Shown: one piece after another, positions 26,076 to 35,289 of the stretch | Position numbering within the stretch: position 1 is the stretch's first letter | Layout of the letters: each line of letters opens with the position of its first letter | The notes under the pieces: generated by a model | The model's database searches: none | What the model was told of the DNA's origin: nothing | Seen by the model: only the letters and a program-made list of their open reading frames with translations | Source: Streptomyces sp. OR43 | GTDB taxonomy: Bacteria > Actinomycetota > Actinomycetes > Streptomycetales > Streptomycetaceae | NCBI RefSeq assembly: GCF_008042275.1 | Contig: NZ_RDBK01000008.1 | Location: 339,176-403,175 of the forward strand | Length of the DNA stretch: 64,000 nt | Reading direction: 5' to 3' | Position numbers and translations under genes: made by a program

Positions 26076-28019
26076 TCAGAGCGTGCGCTCCAGACGGTCG
26101 GCCATCAGCCGGACGAAGCGCGACGGGTCGCCCAGCTCACCACCCTCGGCCAGCAGCGCCAGATCGTGGAGGAGTTCGGCCGTCTCCTCCAGACCGGAGC
26201 CGGTGTCCCCGCCTCGCCCGGCGTACGCCCGGTTGAGGCCGCCGACCAACGGGTGCTCGGGGTTGAGTTCGAGGATGCGCTTCACCTGGGGGACGGGCTG
26301 CCCCATGGCGCGGTACATGCTCTCCAGGGCGGGTGTCACATCGTGCGTGTCCGAGACGATGCAGGCAGGTGAGACAGTCAGGCGCGAGGAGAGCCGCACG
26401 TCCTTGACGGTCCCGCTCAGCCGCTCCGTCATCCAGCTGAGCAGATCCGCGTACTCCTGCTGACGGTTCTCCCTCTCGGTCGCGGCCTCCTTCTTCTCCT
26501 CCTCCGTACCGAGGTCGACCTCGCCCTTGGCGACCGACCGCAGCTTCTTGCCGTCGAACTCGGGCTCCGCCTCCACCCACACCTCGTCGACGGGATCCGT
26601 CAGCAGCAGCACCTCGACGCCCTTGGCCCGGAACGCCTCCATGTGCGGGGAGTTCTCGATCGCCTCCCGGGACTCGCCCGTGAGGTAGTAGATGTGCTCC
26701 TGGCCGTCCTTCATCCGCTCCACGTACTGCCGTAGCGTGGCCGGCTCCTCCTTGTCGTGGGTCGTGGCGAAGGAGGCGACACCGAGGATGGCGTCGCGGT
26801 TCTCGAAGTCGCTCAGCAACCCCTCCTTGACCACGCGGCCGAACTCCCGCCAGAACGTGGCGTAGCGCTCCGGATCGCCGGACATCATGTCCTTGACCGC
26901 CGACAGCACCTTCTTCGCCAGCCGCCGGTGCATCAGTTGGATCTGGCGGTCCTGCTGGAGGATCTCGCGCGACACGTTGAGCGACAGGTCCTGCGCGTCG
27001 ACGACGCCCTTGACGAAGCGCAGGTATGACGGCATCAGCGCCTCGCAGTCGTCCATGATGAAGACGCGCTTCACATAGAGCTGGATGCCGCGTTTGTACC
27101 CCTGAACGAAGAGGTCCTGGGGCGCGTGCGAGGGGACGAACAGCAGAGCCTGGTACTCGAACGTGCCCTCGGCCTGGAGCCGGATGGTTTCGAGCGGGGC
27201 GATCCAGTCATGGCTGATGTGCTTGTACAGCTCGTGGTACTCGTCGTCCGTGACCTCGTCGCGCGAGCGGGCCCACAGTGCCTTCATCGAGTTGATGGTC
27301 TCGGGTTCGCGCGCCGTGTCACCGCCCTCGTCCCCCTCCCCGGAGCCCACGCCGGCGGGCTCCGGAACCATGCGCACCGGCCAGGTGATGAAGTCCGAGT
27401 ACCGCTTGACGATCTCCCTGATCTTCCATGGAGACGTGTAGTCGTGGAGCTGGTCCTCGGAGTCCTCCGGCTTGAGCCGGAGAGTGACCGTGGTGCCCTG
27501 GGGGGCCTCGTCGACGGTCTCGATCGTGTACGTGCCCTCACCGGTCGACGTCCAGCGGGTGCCCCGGTCCTCGCCCGCCCGCCGGGTCAGCAGGACGACC
27601 TCGTCGGCCACCATGAAGCTGGAGTAGAAGCCGACACCGAACTGGCCGATCAGGCCTTCGGCCGCAGCGCCGTCCCCGGCGTCCCTGGCCTCCCTGAGGT
27701 CCTTCAGGAACGCGGCCGTACCCGAGTTCGCGATGGTCCCGATGAGCTGGACCACCTCGTCGTGCGACATCCCGATGCCGTTGTCCCGCACGGTCAGCGT
27801 CCGGTTCGGGCGGTCGGCTTCGAGCTCGATGTGGAGGTCGGACACGTCCGCGCCGAGCGCGTCGTCGCGGAGCGCTTCGAGCCGCAGCTTGTCGAGCGCG
27901 TCGGAGGCGTTGGAGACGAGTTCACGCAGGAACACGTCCTTGTTCGAGTAGATCGAATGAATCATCATCTGCAGAAGCTGACGCGCTTCCACCTGGAACT
28001 CGAACGTCTCAGTGGGCAT
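26076..28019 (-). CDS. htpG: Molecular chaperone HtpG (Hsp90)
   Basis: 647 residues, full length for HtpG. The N-terminal GHKL ATPase has [43 protein letters not shown] and [10 protein letters not shown]; the middle domain has [19 protein letters not shown] and [18 protein letters not shown]; a C-terminal dimerisation domain follows. It folds or stabilises client proteins using ATP in the cytosol. An insertion of charged and Gly residues near 225-240 ([16 protein letters not shown]) is typical of actinobacteria. An inverted repeat in the leader may be a regulator site. Confidence 0.97.
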
Positions 28020-28032
28020 AGTCCGTGCATCC

Positions 28033-28066
28033 TTCTCAGGTCACCGGGCGGGCAACGACCTGAGAA
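28033..28066. promoter_or_regulatory. Inverted repeat between DUF402 gene and htpG
   Basis: Perfect 10-bp arms TTCTCAGGTC (28033-28042) and GACCTGAGAA (28057-28066), 14 bp apart, 14 bp before the htpG start on the minus strand. It fits either an operator over the htpG promoter region or a weak terminator of the preceding gene. It is not the HAIR or CIRCE consensus. Confidence 0.45.
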
Positions 28067-28068
28067 CT

Positions 28069-28638
28069 CTAAGTCAACTGATCGTCCTCGCAGGCGCGTT
28101 CCGAAGGCCGGGAGAGCAGTCCGGCCAGACCCTCCGCGCGGGCCATCCGTTCCAGGCCGTCCAGGGCCCGAACGGCCTCCCGGGCCGCCGCCGGATCGCG
28201 CCCGGCCAGTCCGCTCTCTTCGAACTCGTCCTCGTCCAGCCGCAGTACGGCGGAGCGGTCCGCCGACACCCACAGGTCGAGATCCAGGTCCTCGACCAGA
28301 AGAGTCCCGTCCCGGATCTCCGCGGGGCGGGTGATGTCGCAGTACCAGCCCTTGAGTACGCCGCCGCCGCTGCGCACCTCCTTCACGGCGAACCAGGCGT
28401 CGCGCCAGTAGTGCTCGGTGAAGACGTCGCCCGGCTCGAAGCGTACGAAGCCGAAGTCGCGGACCCCCGGGGCGGCCCAGGGTGCCCGGACCGTGATCCG
28501 GTTTCCGTCGTCGGCGACCAGGGTCACGGGATACCTGATCTTGGTCTTTCCGGCCTTGACCAGGACGACCGTCAGTCGGGGCTCAGCCGTCGGTCCGGAT
28601 CCAGACGTCAGGCCGGGCTCAGACGAGTTTGCGGACAT
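28069..28638 (-). CDS. DUF402 domain protein (nucleotide phosphatase-like)
   Basis: 189 residues. The conserved DUF402 core is visible: HYWRDAWFAVKEV, LKGWYCDITRPAEI, VEDLDLDLWVSADRS, and the acidic LDEDEFEESGLAGRDP. Characterised relatives hydrolyse nucleoside di- or triphosphates (for example FomD-type) using acidic metal ligands, here the D/E-rich segment. The start overlaps the end of the upstream GNAT gene by 20 bp, so the two are coupled. Substrate here is unknown. Confidence 0.8.
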   Translation of the reverse strand: MSANSSEPGLTSGSGPTAEPRLTVVLVKAGKTKIRYPVTLVADDGNRITVRAPWAAPGVRDFGFVRFEPGDVFTEHYWRDAWFAVKEVRSGGGVLKGWYCDITRPAEIRDGTLLVEDLDLDLWVSADRSAVLRLDEDEFEESGLAGRDPAAAREAVRALDGLERMARAEGLAGLLSRPSERACEDDQLT

Positions 28639-29539
28639 GGCGCACCTCCGTGGTACAGAGCTCGTAGCCGAACCAGCGGTTGATCGCCAGCATCGGCCCG
28701 TTGCCGGCGTCGTTGCCGGTGTAGGCGTCGGTGTACCCGGCGGCGCGTGCCCGGTGCAGCGAGTCGTTCTTCGCGAGCTTCGCCAGCCCCCGGCCGCGGT
28801 ACGCCCGGCGGGTGCCGGTCATCCCCGACCAGTAGCGGTCCACCCCGTCGGTCTCCGCCAGGCTGAACGCCGCCACCTCGCCGTCGGCCACCACGACCGA
28901 GGTGAGACGGTGGTCGAGGCTGGGACTGCGCCAGGTCTCCGTCAGCCACTCCTCGTAGTCCGACAGCACGGCCGGCGTGTCACTGGGTTCGTCCGCGGTG
29001 GCCTCGGCGTCCGCCTCGAAGAGCGGGCGCGGATCGTCGGCGAAGTCGGCGGCGGTGCGCAGCTCGGCACCGGCCGGGATCTCCTGACGGGGCGGCAGCG
29101 TGGAGCCCGTCAGGCCCAGACGGAAGAAGTGGGAGGACCGGCTCGGCGCATAGCCGTGCTTCGCCGCGAACGCCAGGTCGCCGGGGGTGTCCACCACCCA
29201 GGTGTAGACCGAGGTCGCGCCGGCCACGGCCAGGTACTCCTCGGCCGTGCGCATCAGCAGCGTGCCCGCGCCCCGGCCGGTCCGCTCCGGGTGGACGAAC
29301 GTGTTGCAGAACGCCTGCCCAGGCGTGGGGCTCTCGTGCGCCAGCCCCACCTGCGCCGTCCCGATGACCTCGCCGTCCTCCTCCGCGACGAGCATCCGGT
29401 AGCGCTTGCCGGGATGGGCGGTGGCCAGGTCGAAGACCACCCGCTCCGGTGTGATGACCATGAACGGGAGCGCCGCGCGCCTCACCCGCACCCAGTCCTC
29501 GGCGTCGGCGGGCCGGAAGTCGCGAACGATGACAGTCAT
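28619..29539 (-). CDS. Tandem GNAT N-acetyltransferase
   Basis: 306 residues with two GNAT modules. The first has VRDFRPADAEDWVRVRRAAL and the acetyl-CoA loop HPERTGRGAGTLLM; the second ends GTRRAYRGRGLAKLAKNDSL and GNGPMLAINRWFGYE. The second loop, R-x-x-G-R-G-L-A, is intact. Such two-module GNATs include mycothiol synthase-like enzymes, but this one lacks enough signature to name a substrate. ATG 29539 follows the usual VIVRDF opening. It forms an operon with DUF402 and is divergent from the GntR gene. Confidence 0.85.
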   Translation of the reverse strand: MTVIVRDFRPADAEDWVRVRRAALPFMVITPERVVFDLATAHPGKRYRMLVAEEDGEVIGTAQVGLAHESPTPGQAFCNTFVHPERTGRGAGTLLMRTAEEYLAVAGATSVYTWVVDTPGDLAFAAKHGYAPSRSSHFFRLGLTGSTLPPRQEIPAGAELRTAADFADDPRPLFEADAEATADEPSDTPAVLSDYEEWLTETWRSPSLDHRLTSVVVADGEVAAFSLAETDGVDRYWSGMTGTRRAYRGRGLAKLAKNDSLHRARAAGYTDAYTGNDAGNGPMLAINRWFGYELCTTEVRHVRKLV

Positions 29540-29608
29540 GGCCCGGACCGTACCCGCGGGTCCGGCCCGTCCGCCCCCGAATTTCCGGCGGTGGGGCAGA
29601 ATCGGCCC

Positions 29609-29983
29609 GTGACTCTGAAGATCGCCGTTGACCCGGATTCCGGCACCGCTCCGTATGAGCAGCTGCGCACGCAGATCTCCGAACGGGCCCGCTCCGGCGC
29701 GCTGCCGGTCGGCTACAAGCTCCCGACCGTTCGCGGTTTCGCCGAGGAGCTGGGCCTGGCCGCCAACACCGTCGCCAAGGCCTACCGGGCCCTGGAGGCG
29801 GACGGGGTGATCGAGACGCGGGGGCGCAACGGGACGTTCGTCGCCGCTGCGGGCGACGCCGCCGAACGCCACGCGGCCACCGCCGCACGCGAGTACGCGG
29901 AGCAGGCCCGGCGGCTGGGGACGTCCCGGGCGCGGGCCCTGGAGCTGGCGCAGGACGCGGTGCGGGCGGTGTACGAGGGCTGA
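29609..29983 (+). CDS. GntR family regulator, YtrA-like short form
   Basis: 124 residues. The winged helix is visible (APYEQLRTQISERARSGAL, KLPTVRGFAEELGLAANTVAKAYRALEADGVIETRGRNGTFV, quoted in parts), followed by a short helical tail of about 45 residues instead of an effector domain, as in the YtrA subgroup that often controls ABC transporters. GTG 29609 is the first codon giving the full beta strand LKIAVD. The divergent GNAT/DUF402 genes may be targets. Confidence 0.85.
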   Translation: MTLKIAVDPDSGTAPYEQLRTQISERARSGALPVGYKLPTVRGFAEELGLAANTVAKAYRALEADGVIETRGRNGTFVAAAGDAAERHAATAAREYAEQARRLGTSRARALELAQDAVRAVYEG

Positions 29984-30003
29984 GGTGAGGGCCGGGACGG
30001 GGC

Positions 30004-31110
30004 TCAGAGATACAGACCCGCGTCCGCCCCCGAGTCCTGCTTGGGGACCGATGCCGGGCCCGTGCCGCGGCGCAGTGCGTACAGCTCCGCCAGGGTCGTG
30101 CCCTCGCGGGCCGCGTCCCGGCCCAGGCCCTCCTCCGTACCGAGCCAGGCCACCGACTCCTTGCGGGTCAGCGGTCCCACCTCGATACGGGCCAGGCAGC
30201 GGCCGGGCCTGACGACCGCCGGGTGCAGCCGTTCCAGGTCCTCGTTGGTCGTCACGCCCACCAGCACGTTGCGGCCCTGGCCCAGCAGCCCGTCCGTGAG
30301 GTTCAGCAGCCGCGACAGCGCCTGGCCGGCGGTGTGCTTGGCCTCGCCGCGGATCAGCTCGTCGCAGTCCTCCAGGAGCAGCAGGCGCCAGCGGCCCTTC
30401 GCGCTGCCGTCCTCCTCGCCGATCGCGATGTCCATCAGATAGCCGACGTCGTTGAAGAGCCGCTCGGGGTCGAGCACGCAGTCGACCTGGCACCAGTCCC
30501 GCCAGGACCGGGCCAGGGTGCGCAGGGCGGACGTCTTGCCGGTCCCGGGCGGGCCGTGCAGCAGGAGCAGCCGGCCCGCGATGTCGTCGGGGGTGACCTT
30601 CATCAGCCGGTCCATGGCACCCGCCACGGGCGCGGTGTAGTTGGAGCGGATCTCGTCCCAGGTGCCGGCCGCGATCTGACGGGTCGTGCGGTACGGGCCG
30701 CGGCGCGGCGACACGTACCAGAAGCCCATCGTCACGTTCTCGGGCTGGGGCTCCGGCTCGTCCTGGGCGCCTTCCGTGGCCTCGTCGAGCACCTTGCCGG
30801 CCAGTTCCGGGCTGGTCGCGGTGACCGTGACATCGGCGCCGCGGCTCCACCGCGAGATGAGCAGGGTCCAGCCCTCGCCCTCGGCCAGCGTGGCACTGCG
30901 GTCGTCGTCGCGGGCGGCGCGCAGCACCTTCGCGCCCTCGGGCAACAGCGTGGCGCTCTTCTTCACCCGGTCGAGCGAGGAGCTGTGCGAGTACGGCTGC
31001 TCGCCCGTCGCGAAGCGGCCGAGGAACAGTGCGTCGACGACATCGGACGGTGAGTCGCTGTCGTCGACGGTGAGCCGGATCGGCAGCGCGGACTCGGGGT
31101 TGGCAGACAT
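30004..31110 (-). CDS. AAA family ATPase with DUF5925 N-terminal region
   Basis: 368 residues from ATG 31110, which matches the MSANPES opening; an ATG 36 bp upstream is less likely. The N-terminal 150 residues (LFLGRFATGEQPYSHSSSL, MGFWYVSPRRGPYR) form the DUF5925-like part. The AAA+ core has Walker A LLHGPPGTGKTSALR, Walker B LLLLEDCDEL, sensor 1 VGVTTNEDLERL and the HPAVVRPGRCL box of BCS1/Cdc48-type ATPases. Remodelling of a protein partner is expected; the partner is unknown. It is cytosolic. Confidence 0.8.
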   Translation of the reverse strand: MSANPESALPIRLTVDDSDSPSDVVDALFLGRFATGEQPYSHSSSLDRVKKSATLLPEGAKVLRAARDDDRSATLAEGEGWTLLISRWSRGADVTVTATSPELAGKVLDEATEGAQDEPEPQPENVTMGFWYVSPRRGPYRTTRQIAAGTWDEIRSNYTAPVAGAMDRLMKVTPDDIAGRLLLLHGPPGTGKTSALRTLARSWRDWCQVDCVLDPERLFNDVGYLMDIAIGEEDGSAKGRWRLLLLEDCDELIRGEAKHTAGQALSRLLNLTDGLLGQGRNVLVGVTTNEDLERLHPAVVRPGRCLARIEVGPLTRKESVAWLGTEEGLGRDAAREGTTLAELYALRRGTGPASVPKQDSGADAGLYL

Positions 31111-31340
31111 GCCGCCCATGATCCGGCACGTGCGCACCCGGCGCACCCAGGTTTCGTGACCTGCTGTTCCGGTCCGGCACGCGCCGAGGCGCGCCCCCGG
31201 TGCGCCGATATGACACGAACTCAGGGAGCCGGAGGCAAAAGCTCATCCGATCGACTTGGCATGGACACTTCCGAAAGGGGCTTCGCTGCTGCTACCACGG
31301 ATGTGGCAGAGATCCTGTCGGCCGGTCCAAGGGAGCTTCC

Positions 31341-32150
31341 ATGAAAATGTCCAGACTCATGGCGTTATCGTCCTCACTCCTGCTCGGCGCCGTCATCGCC
31401 CTGACCGGGGCGGCCACCGCGAACGCCGCACCGTCCGTCCAAGCCGTCGACTACGTCGCGCTGGGCGACTCCTACTCCTCGGGAGTCGGCTCCGGCAGCT
31501 ACATCGGCTCCAGCGGCGACTGCAAGCGCAGCACCCTCGCCTACCCCTCGCTCTGGGCGGCCGCCCACGCGCCCGCTTCCTTCGCCTTCACGGCCTGCTC
31601 GGGTGCCCGCACCAACGACGTGACCGCGAGTCAGCTCGGACCGCTCACTGCCTCGACCGACCTCGTCTCGATCTCCGTCGGCGGCAACGACGCCGGATTC
31701 GCCGATGTCATGACGACCTGTGTCCTCCAGTCGGAGGCCACCTGCCTCAACCGGATCGCCACCGCCCGCAGCTATGTGGACTCCACGCTGCCCGGCCGGC
31801 TCGACTCGGTGTACGACGCGATCAGTGCCAAGGCTCCGTCCGCCCGCGTCGTCGTGCTCGGCTACCCCCGCTTCTACAAGATCGGCGGCAGTTGCGTCGT
31901 CGGCCTGAGTGACAAGGTGCGCACCGCCATCAACGGCGCCGCCGACTACCTCAACGCGGCCACCGCCAAACGTGCCGCCGACCACGGCTTCACCTTCGGT
32001 GATGTCACCGGGGCGTTCACCGGGCACGAGATCTGCTCCGGGAGTGTCTGGCTGCACAGTCTCAACTGGCTCAACATCGGCGAGTCCTACCACCCCTTCG
32101 CCGCCGGGCAGTCCGGTGGCTATCTGCCCGTCCTCAACTCGCTCGACTGA
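31341..32150 (+). CDS. Secreted SGNH/GDSL-family lipase or esterase
   Basis: 269 residues. Signal peptide to about ATANA; block I is G42-D-S44-Y-S-S-G with nucleophile Ser44, block III is GGND, and block V is the H of SYHPFAAGQ. Six Cys agree with the three disulfides of Streptomyces SGNH lipases. ATG 31341 follows GGGAGC. It is extracellular and hydrolyses acyl esters; substrate range is not readable. A 230-bp spacer precedes it and a long imperfect hairpin follows 109 bp after the stop. Confidence 0.9.
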   Translation: MKMSRLMALSSSLLLGAVIALTGAATANAAPSVQAVDYVALGDSYSSGVGSGSYIGSSGDCKRSTLAYPSLWAAAHAPASFAFTACSGARTNDVTASQLGPLTASTDLVSISVGGNDAGFADVMTTCVLQSEATCLNRIATARSYVDSTLPGRLDSVYDAISAKAPSARVVVLGYPRFYKIGGSCVVGLSDKVRTAINGAADYLNAATAKRAADHGFTFGDVTGAFTGHEICSGSVWLHSLNWLNIGESYHPFAAGQSGGYLPVLNSLD

Positions 32151-32258
32151 CCGGCGCGGGTTTCGTCCGCGCTGTCCGGCTGCCCGTCATGCCGCCTGCC
32201 GTAGGAGCCTTGCAGGTCAGGGCCTTTTCCGGTGGGCGGGCCCGATGGGTCTGATCCG

Positions 32259-32330
32259 TACGGACGTTGACGATCTGTCCAACTCGCCCTGGAATCGGGC
32301 AGATTCGCGGACAGGTCGTCAACCTCCGTA
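32259..32330. repeat. Extended imperfect inverted repeat (22-bp arms)
   Basis: Arms 32259-32280 and 32309-32330 are complementary at 20 of 22 positions (cores GTTGACGA and CTGTCC), with a 28-nt loop holding its own GCCC/GGGC mini-stem. It lies between the SGNH hydrolase and a small gene. It could be a terminator, attenuator or structured RNA; it is less GC-rich than typical terminators here. Confidence 0.6.
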
Positions 32331-32430
32331 TGTGTGTGCTCAATCCTGCGCCCGGGATACACGCGTGTCGCCGCGGGGCGATAGGGTTAACCTGCCCGGG
32401 CCGGGTGCCCTCGTACGGGTGGGGAGTGAC

Positions 32431-32694
32431 ATGGAACAGATAACGATGCGTAGCAGGCCGCGTGTGCCTGCCATCACATGCGGGAGCGGTGCGACGAGTT
32501 CGCGCCTCGACCGCCATCTCGCAGTGCTGGGCGGCCCCGCCGTCCCGCAGCGTGAGTCCGCGGAGGCGACGCTGCTGATGCTCGAGCTCACCTCGCGCGA
32601 TGTCGCGCACACCCGCCGGAGCAGAAGTGCGAGGGTCTCGCTCTTCGCCCCGCTGCGGCGACTGCGGCGCTCGCTCTTCGGCAGCCGCCGCTGA
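32431..32694 (+). CDS. Small basic hypothetical protein
   Basis: 87 residues from ATG 32431 with GGGGAG 5 nt upstream. It is rich in Arg and Ser, opens MEQITMRSRPRVPAITCGSG and ends RRLRRSLFGSRR. It has no domain, signal peptide or membrane segment that I recognise. Good ribosome site, codon use like its neighbours and a start just after a structured region argue that it is real. It lies 153 bp before a TetR gene. Confidence 0.6.
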   Translation: MEQITMRSRPRVPAITCGSGATSSRLDRHLAVLGGPAVPQRESAEATLLMLELTSRDVAHTRRSRSARVSLFAPLRRLRRSLFGSRR

Positions 32695-32825
32695 TCCGAC
32701 GCCCGGTCCCGGCCTCGCGCTGCTGCCCGCTCTTCCGTCATCCCCGGAGCCGGCAGTGGCGCGTCGCCATGTCCGCGTGAGCCTCTCGCCCGCCGGTGGA
32801 GGGGACTCCGAGGTAATTCGGTCCC

Positions 32826-32841
32826 GAAGTACTTCTACACT
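32826..32841 (+). promoter_or_regulatory. Palindrome overlapping a -10-like element before TetR gene
   Basis: Perfect palindrome GAAGTACTTC (32826-32835) adjoins TACACT (32836-32841), which ends 6 bp before the ATG at 32848. This fits an autoregulated, leaderless transcript, but no good -35 is seen. Confidence 0.4.
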
Positions 32842-32847
32842 GTCCGC

Positions 32848-33456
32848 ATGTCCGAGAAGCGAGCTGCGCGCCTGAGTCCCGACGAGCGAAGGGCGCAGTT
32901 GGTCACGATTGGCGTGGACATGCTCTCCGATCGCTCGCTGGACGAACTCTCCACCGACGATGTGGCACGCCGCGCCGGGATCTCCCGGGGGCTGCTCTTC
33001 CACTACTTCGACTCCAAGCGCGACTTCTACCGCTCCATGGTGCAGCGGGAGTGCGACGACTTCGCCGCAGCCATGGATCCGGACGTCTCGCTGGAGCCCG
33101 TCGCCTGGCTGCGGGCGTTCATCGCCGGCTTCACGGCGTACGTCACGGAGCATCGCAGGGTCTATCTCGCGCTGGTCCGGGGCGCCGCCGGCAGCCATCC
33201 CGCCGTGGAGGACATCGTCGAGTCCACGCGCACCCTGGTGGCCCGGCGCGTGGCGGAGGGCCAGCGGCGGCTCGGGATGCCGGACTCGCCCCGGCTGATG
33301 GTCGCCGCCCGGGCCTGGATGGCCTTCGCCGAGGAGGCCGTCACCAACTGGCCGCTCGACGAGCCGGACGCCCTCGACGCCCTCGGCGCCTTCCTGGAGT
33401 CGGCTTTCATCGCCCTGCTGGGCACGCTGGACCGGCCGGTCGCGCTGCCCGGCTGA
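32848..33456 (+). CDS. TetR/AcrR family regulator
   Basis: 202 residues. The N-terminal helix-turn-helix is clear (LVTIGVDMLSDRSLDELSTD, then DVARRAGISRGLLFHYFDSK), followed by an all-helical ligand domain. ATG 32848 immediately follows the TACACT element. It lies 20 bp before the convergent end of an ABC permease gene, but that exporter has its own divergent TetR, so its target is unknown. Confidence 0.9.
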   Translation: MSEKRAARLSPDERRAQLVTIGVDMLSDRSLDELSTDDVARRAGISRGLLFHYFDSKRDFYRSMVQRECDDFAAAMDPDVSLEPVAWLRAFIAGFTAYVTEHRRVYLALVRGAAGSHPAVEDIVESTRTLVARRVAEGQRRLGMPDSPRLMVAARAWMAFAEEAVTNWPLDEPDALDALGAFLESAFIALLGTLDRPVALPG

Positions 33457-33476
33457 GCCGGTGGGCGCCGGTACCG

Positions 33477-34313
33477 TCATTCGCCGCCGCGCGAGTAGAG
33501 GCGTACGGACAGCGGCACGGCGACCGCGAGCAGCACCGCGGACCAGAGCAGCGTTCCGGCCACCGGATGGGCGACCGGCCAGGCGGCGTCGGCGGCCGGT
33601 ACGGCGTTGCCGAAGAGGTCGCGGGCGGCCGCGGCGACGGCGCTGATCGGATTCCACTCCGCGAGCGTGCGCAGCCAGCCCGGCAGGTTGTCGGTCGGGA
33701 TGTACGCGCTGGAGAGCAGCGGCAGGATGAACGTGGCCGCGCCCAGCTGTCCGGCGGCCTCCTCGTTCCGGATCAGGAGTCCCAGCCAGCAGCCCACCCA
33801 TGACGTCGCGAACCGGAACAGCAGCAGCAGTCCGAACGCGCCCACCGCGGCGGCCGGGCCGCCCTCGATCCTCCAGCCCACGGCCAGGCCGACCAGCATC
33901 AGCGGGAGCAGGCCGACGGCCGTGGTCAGCACATCGGCCGCGGTCTGTCCGAACGGCACGGCGGACCGGCTCATCGGCAGGGTGCGGAACCGGTCCATCA
34001 CGCCCCGGTGGCAGTCCTGTGCGGACTGGAACATGCCCGTCATGATGCCGTTCGCCGCGGTCGCGGCCAGCAGCCCCGGCACCAGGAAGGCGCGGTACTC
34101 CTGGCCGGGGACGGCCAGGGCGCTGCCGAAGACGTACCCGAAGAACAGCAGCATCGTGATCGGCATGGTCTGAGTGAGGATCAGGACGCCCGGGGCCGCC
34201 TTGATCCGTTGCAGATGGCGGCCGAGCACGGCCAGGCCGTCCGCGACGGGTGTGTGCGCGGGCGCGGTGGCGTCCGCTGTCCGTCGTTCCGTCACGAGTG
34301 CGTCGGTGCTCAT
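33477..34313 (-). CDS. ABC-2 type exporter permease (DrrB-like)
   Basis: 278 residues with six predicted helices, opening after a polar N-terminus with VLILTQTMPITMLLFFGYVF and including FQSAQDCHRGVMDRFRTLPM, the ABC-2 signature region of DrrB/ABC2 permeases. The start overlaps the ATPase stop by 4 bp (ATGA). With the ATPase it forms a drug or lipid exporter in the membrane; substrate unknown. It is likely repressed by the divergent TetR at 35336. Confidence 0.9.
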   Translation of the reverse strand: MSTDALVTERRTADATAPAHTPVADGLAVLGRHLQRIKAAPGVLILTQTMPITMLLFFGYVFGSALAVPGQEYRAFLVPGLLAATAANGIMTGMFQSAQDCHRGVMDRFRTLPMSRSAVPFGQTAADVLTTAVGLLPLMLVGLAVGWRIEGGPAAAVGAFGLLLLFRFATSWVGCWLGLLIRNEEAAGQLGAATFILPLLSSAYIPTDNLPGWLRTLAEWNPISAVAAAARDLFGNAVPAADAAWPVAHPVAGTLLWSAVLLAVAVPLSVRLYSRGGE

Positions 34314-35272
34314 GCTGCCGTCTCCTTGATGGGGGTGCTGCGGCCGGTCAGGCGCAGGAAGACCTCGTCGAGGGTGGGCGGGCGCAGACTCGCGTCGATC
34401 ACCGCCGCGCCCGCCGCGTCCAGTTCGCGGACGATCCGGGGCAGGGTGAGCGAGACGTCCGTGGTGACCGCGCCCACCGTGCGGCGCTCGTGGTCGAGCA
34501 CCGGCTCGGTGCCCGTCAGCTGGTCCAGCACGGCCGCCGCGAGATCGAGCGCGGAGGCGTGCGCGACGACGACCTCGGCGTAACTGCCGATCCTGGCCTT
34601 CAGTTCGGCGGGGCTGCCGCTGTGGGCGGCGCGCCCGCTGTCGACGAGCACGATGTCGTCGGCCAGCTGATCGGCCTCCTCCAGATACTGCGTGGTGAGC
34701 AGGACGGTGGTGCCGAGGCCCGCGAGCTCCCGTACCGCCGCCCAGATCTGGTTGCGGCTGTGCGGGTCGAGTCCGGTGGTCGGCTCGTCCAGGAACAGCA
34801 CCTGCGGGCGGGCCAGCAGGCTGGCGGCGAGGTCCAGACGGCGGCGCATCCCGCCCGAGTAGGTGCGGGCCGGGCGGTCGGCGGCGTCGGTCAGCCCGAA
34901 GCGTTCGAGGAGCTCGTCGGCCCGGGTACGGGCCACCTCGCCCCGGTACTTGAGCAGCCTGGCGAAGAGCCGCAGGTTCTGCCGGCCGGACAGCTCCCCG
35001 TCGACGGAGGCGCTCTGCCCGGTGACGCCGATCGCCGCCCGTACGGCCCCGGCCTCCCGCACCACGTCGTGGCCCGCGATCCGGGCGCTGCCGCCGGCCG
35101 GCGCGGTCAGCGTGGTGAGGACGCGGACGGCGGTGGTCTTGCCGGCGCCGTTGGGCCCCAGCACCCCGCAGACGGTGCCTTCGGCGACGGCCAGATCGAG
35201 GCCGCGCAGCGCGTGGACGTCGCCGTAGCGCTTCTCCAGACCTTCACTAAGTACAGCGTACGTAGTTGTCAT
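34310..35272 (-). CDS. ABC exporter ATP-binding protein (DrrA-like)
   Basis: 320 residues from ATG 35272. Walker A GPNGAGKTT, signature YSGGMRRRLDLA, Walker B VLFLDEPTTGLDP and the H-loop region LLTTQYLEEAD are visible, followed by the long C-terminal domain of the DrrA/CcmA group. The start codon region itself carries one of two matching operator sequences. It energises the permease encoded immediately downstream. Confidence 0.93.
   Translation of the reverse strand: MTTTYAVLSEGLEKRYGDVHALRGLDLAVAEGTVCGVLGPNGAGKTTAVRVLTTLTAPAGGSARIAGHDVVREAGAVRAAIGVTGQSASVDGELSGRQNLRLFARLLKYRGEVARTRADELLERFGLTDAADRPARTYSGGMRRRLDLAASLLARPQVLFLDEPTTGLDPHSRNQIWAAVRELAGLGTTVLLTTQYLEEADQLADDIVLVDSGRAAHSGSPAELKARIGSYAEVVVAHASALDLAAAVLDQLTGTEPVLDHERRTVGAVTTDVSLTLPRIVRELDAAGAAVIDASLRPPTLDEVFLRLTGRSTPIKETAA
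35247..35265 (-). promoter_or_regulatory. Operator copy 2 for divergent TetR (within drrA-like 5' end)
   Basis: On the minus strand CTACGTACGCTGTACTTAG matches operator copy 1 at 16 of 19 positions. It lies 7 bp inside the ATPase gene. Confidence 0.6.
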
Positions 35273-35289
35273 GCCGCAACGGTACCGCA

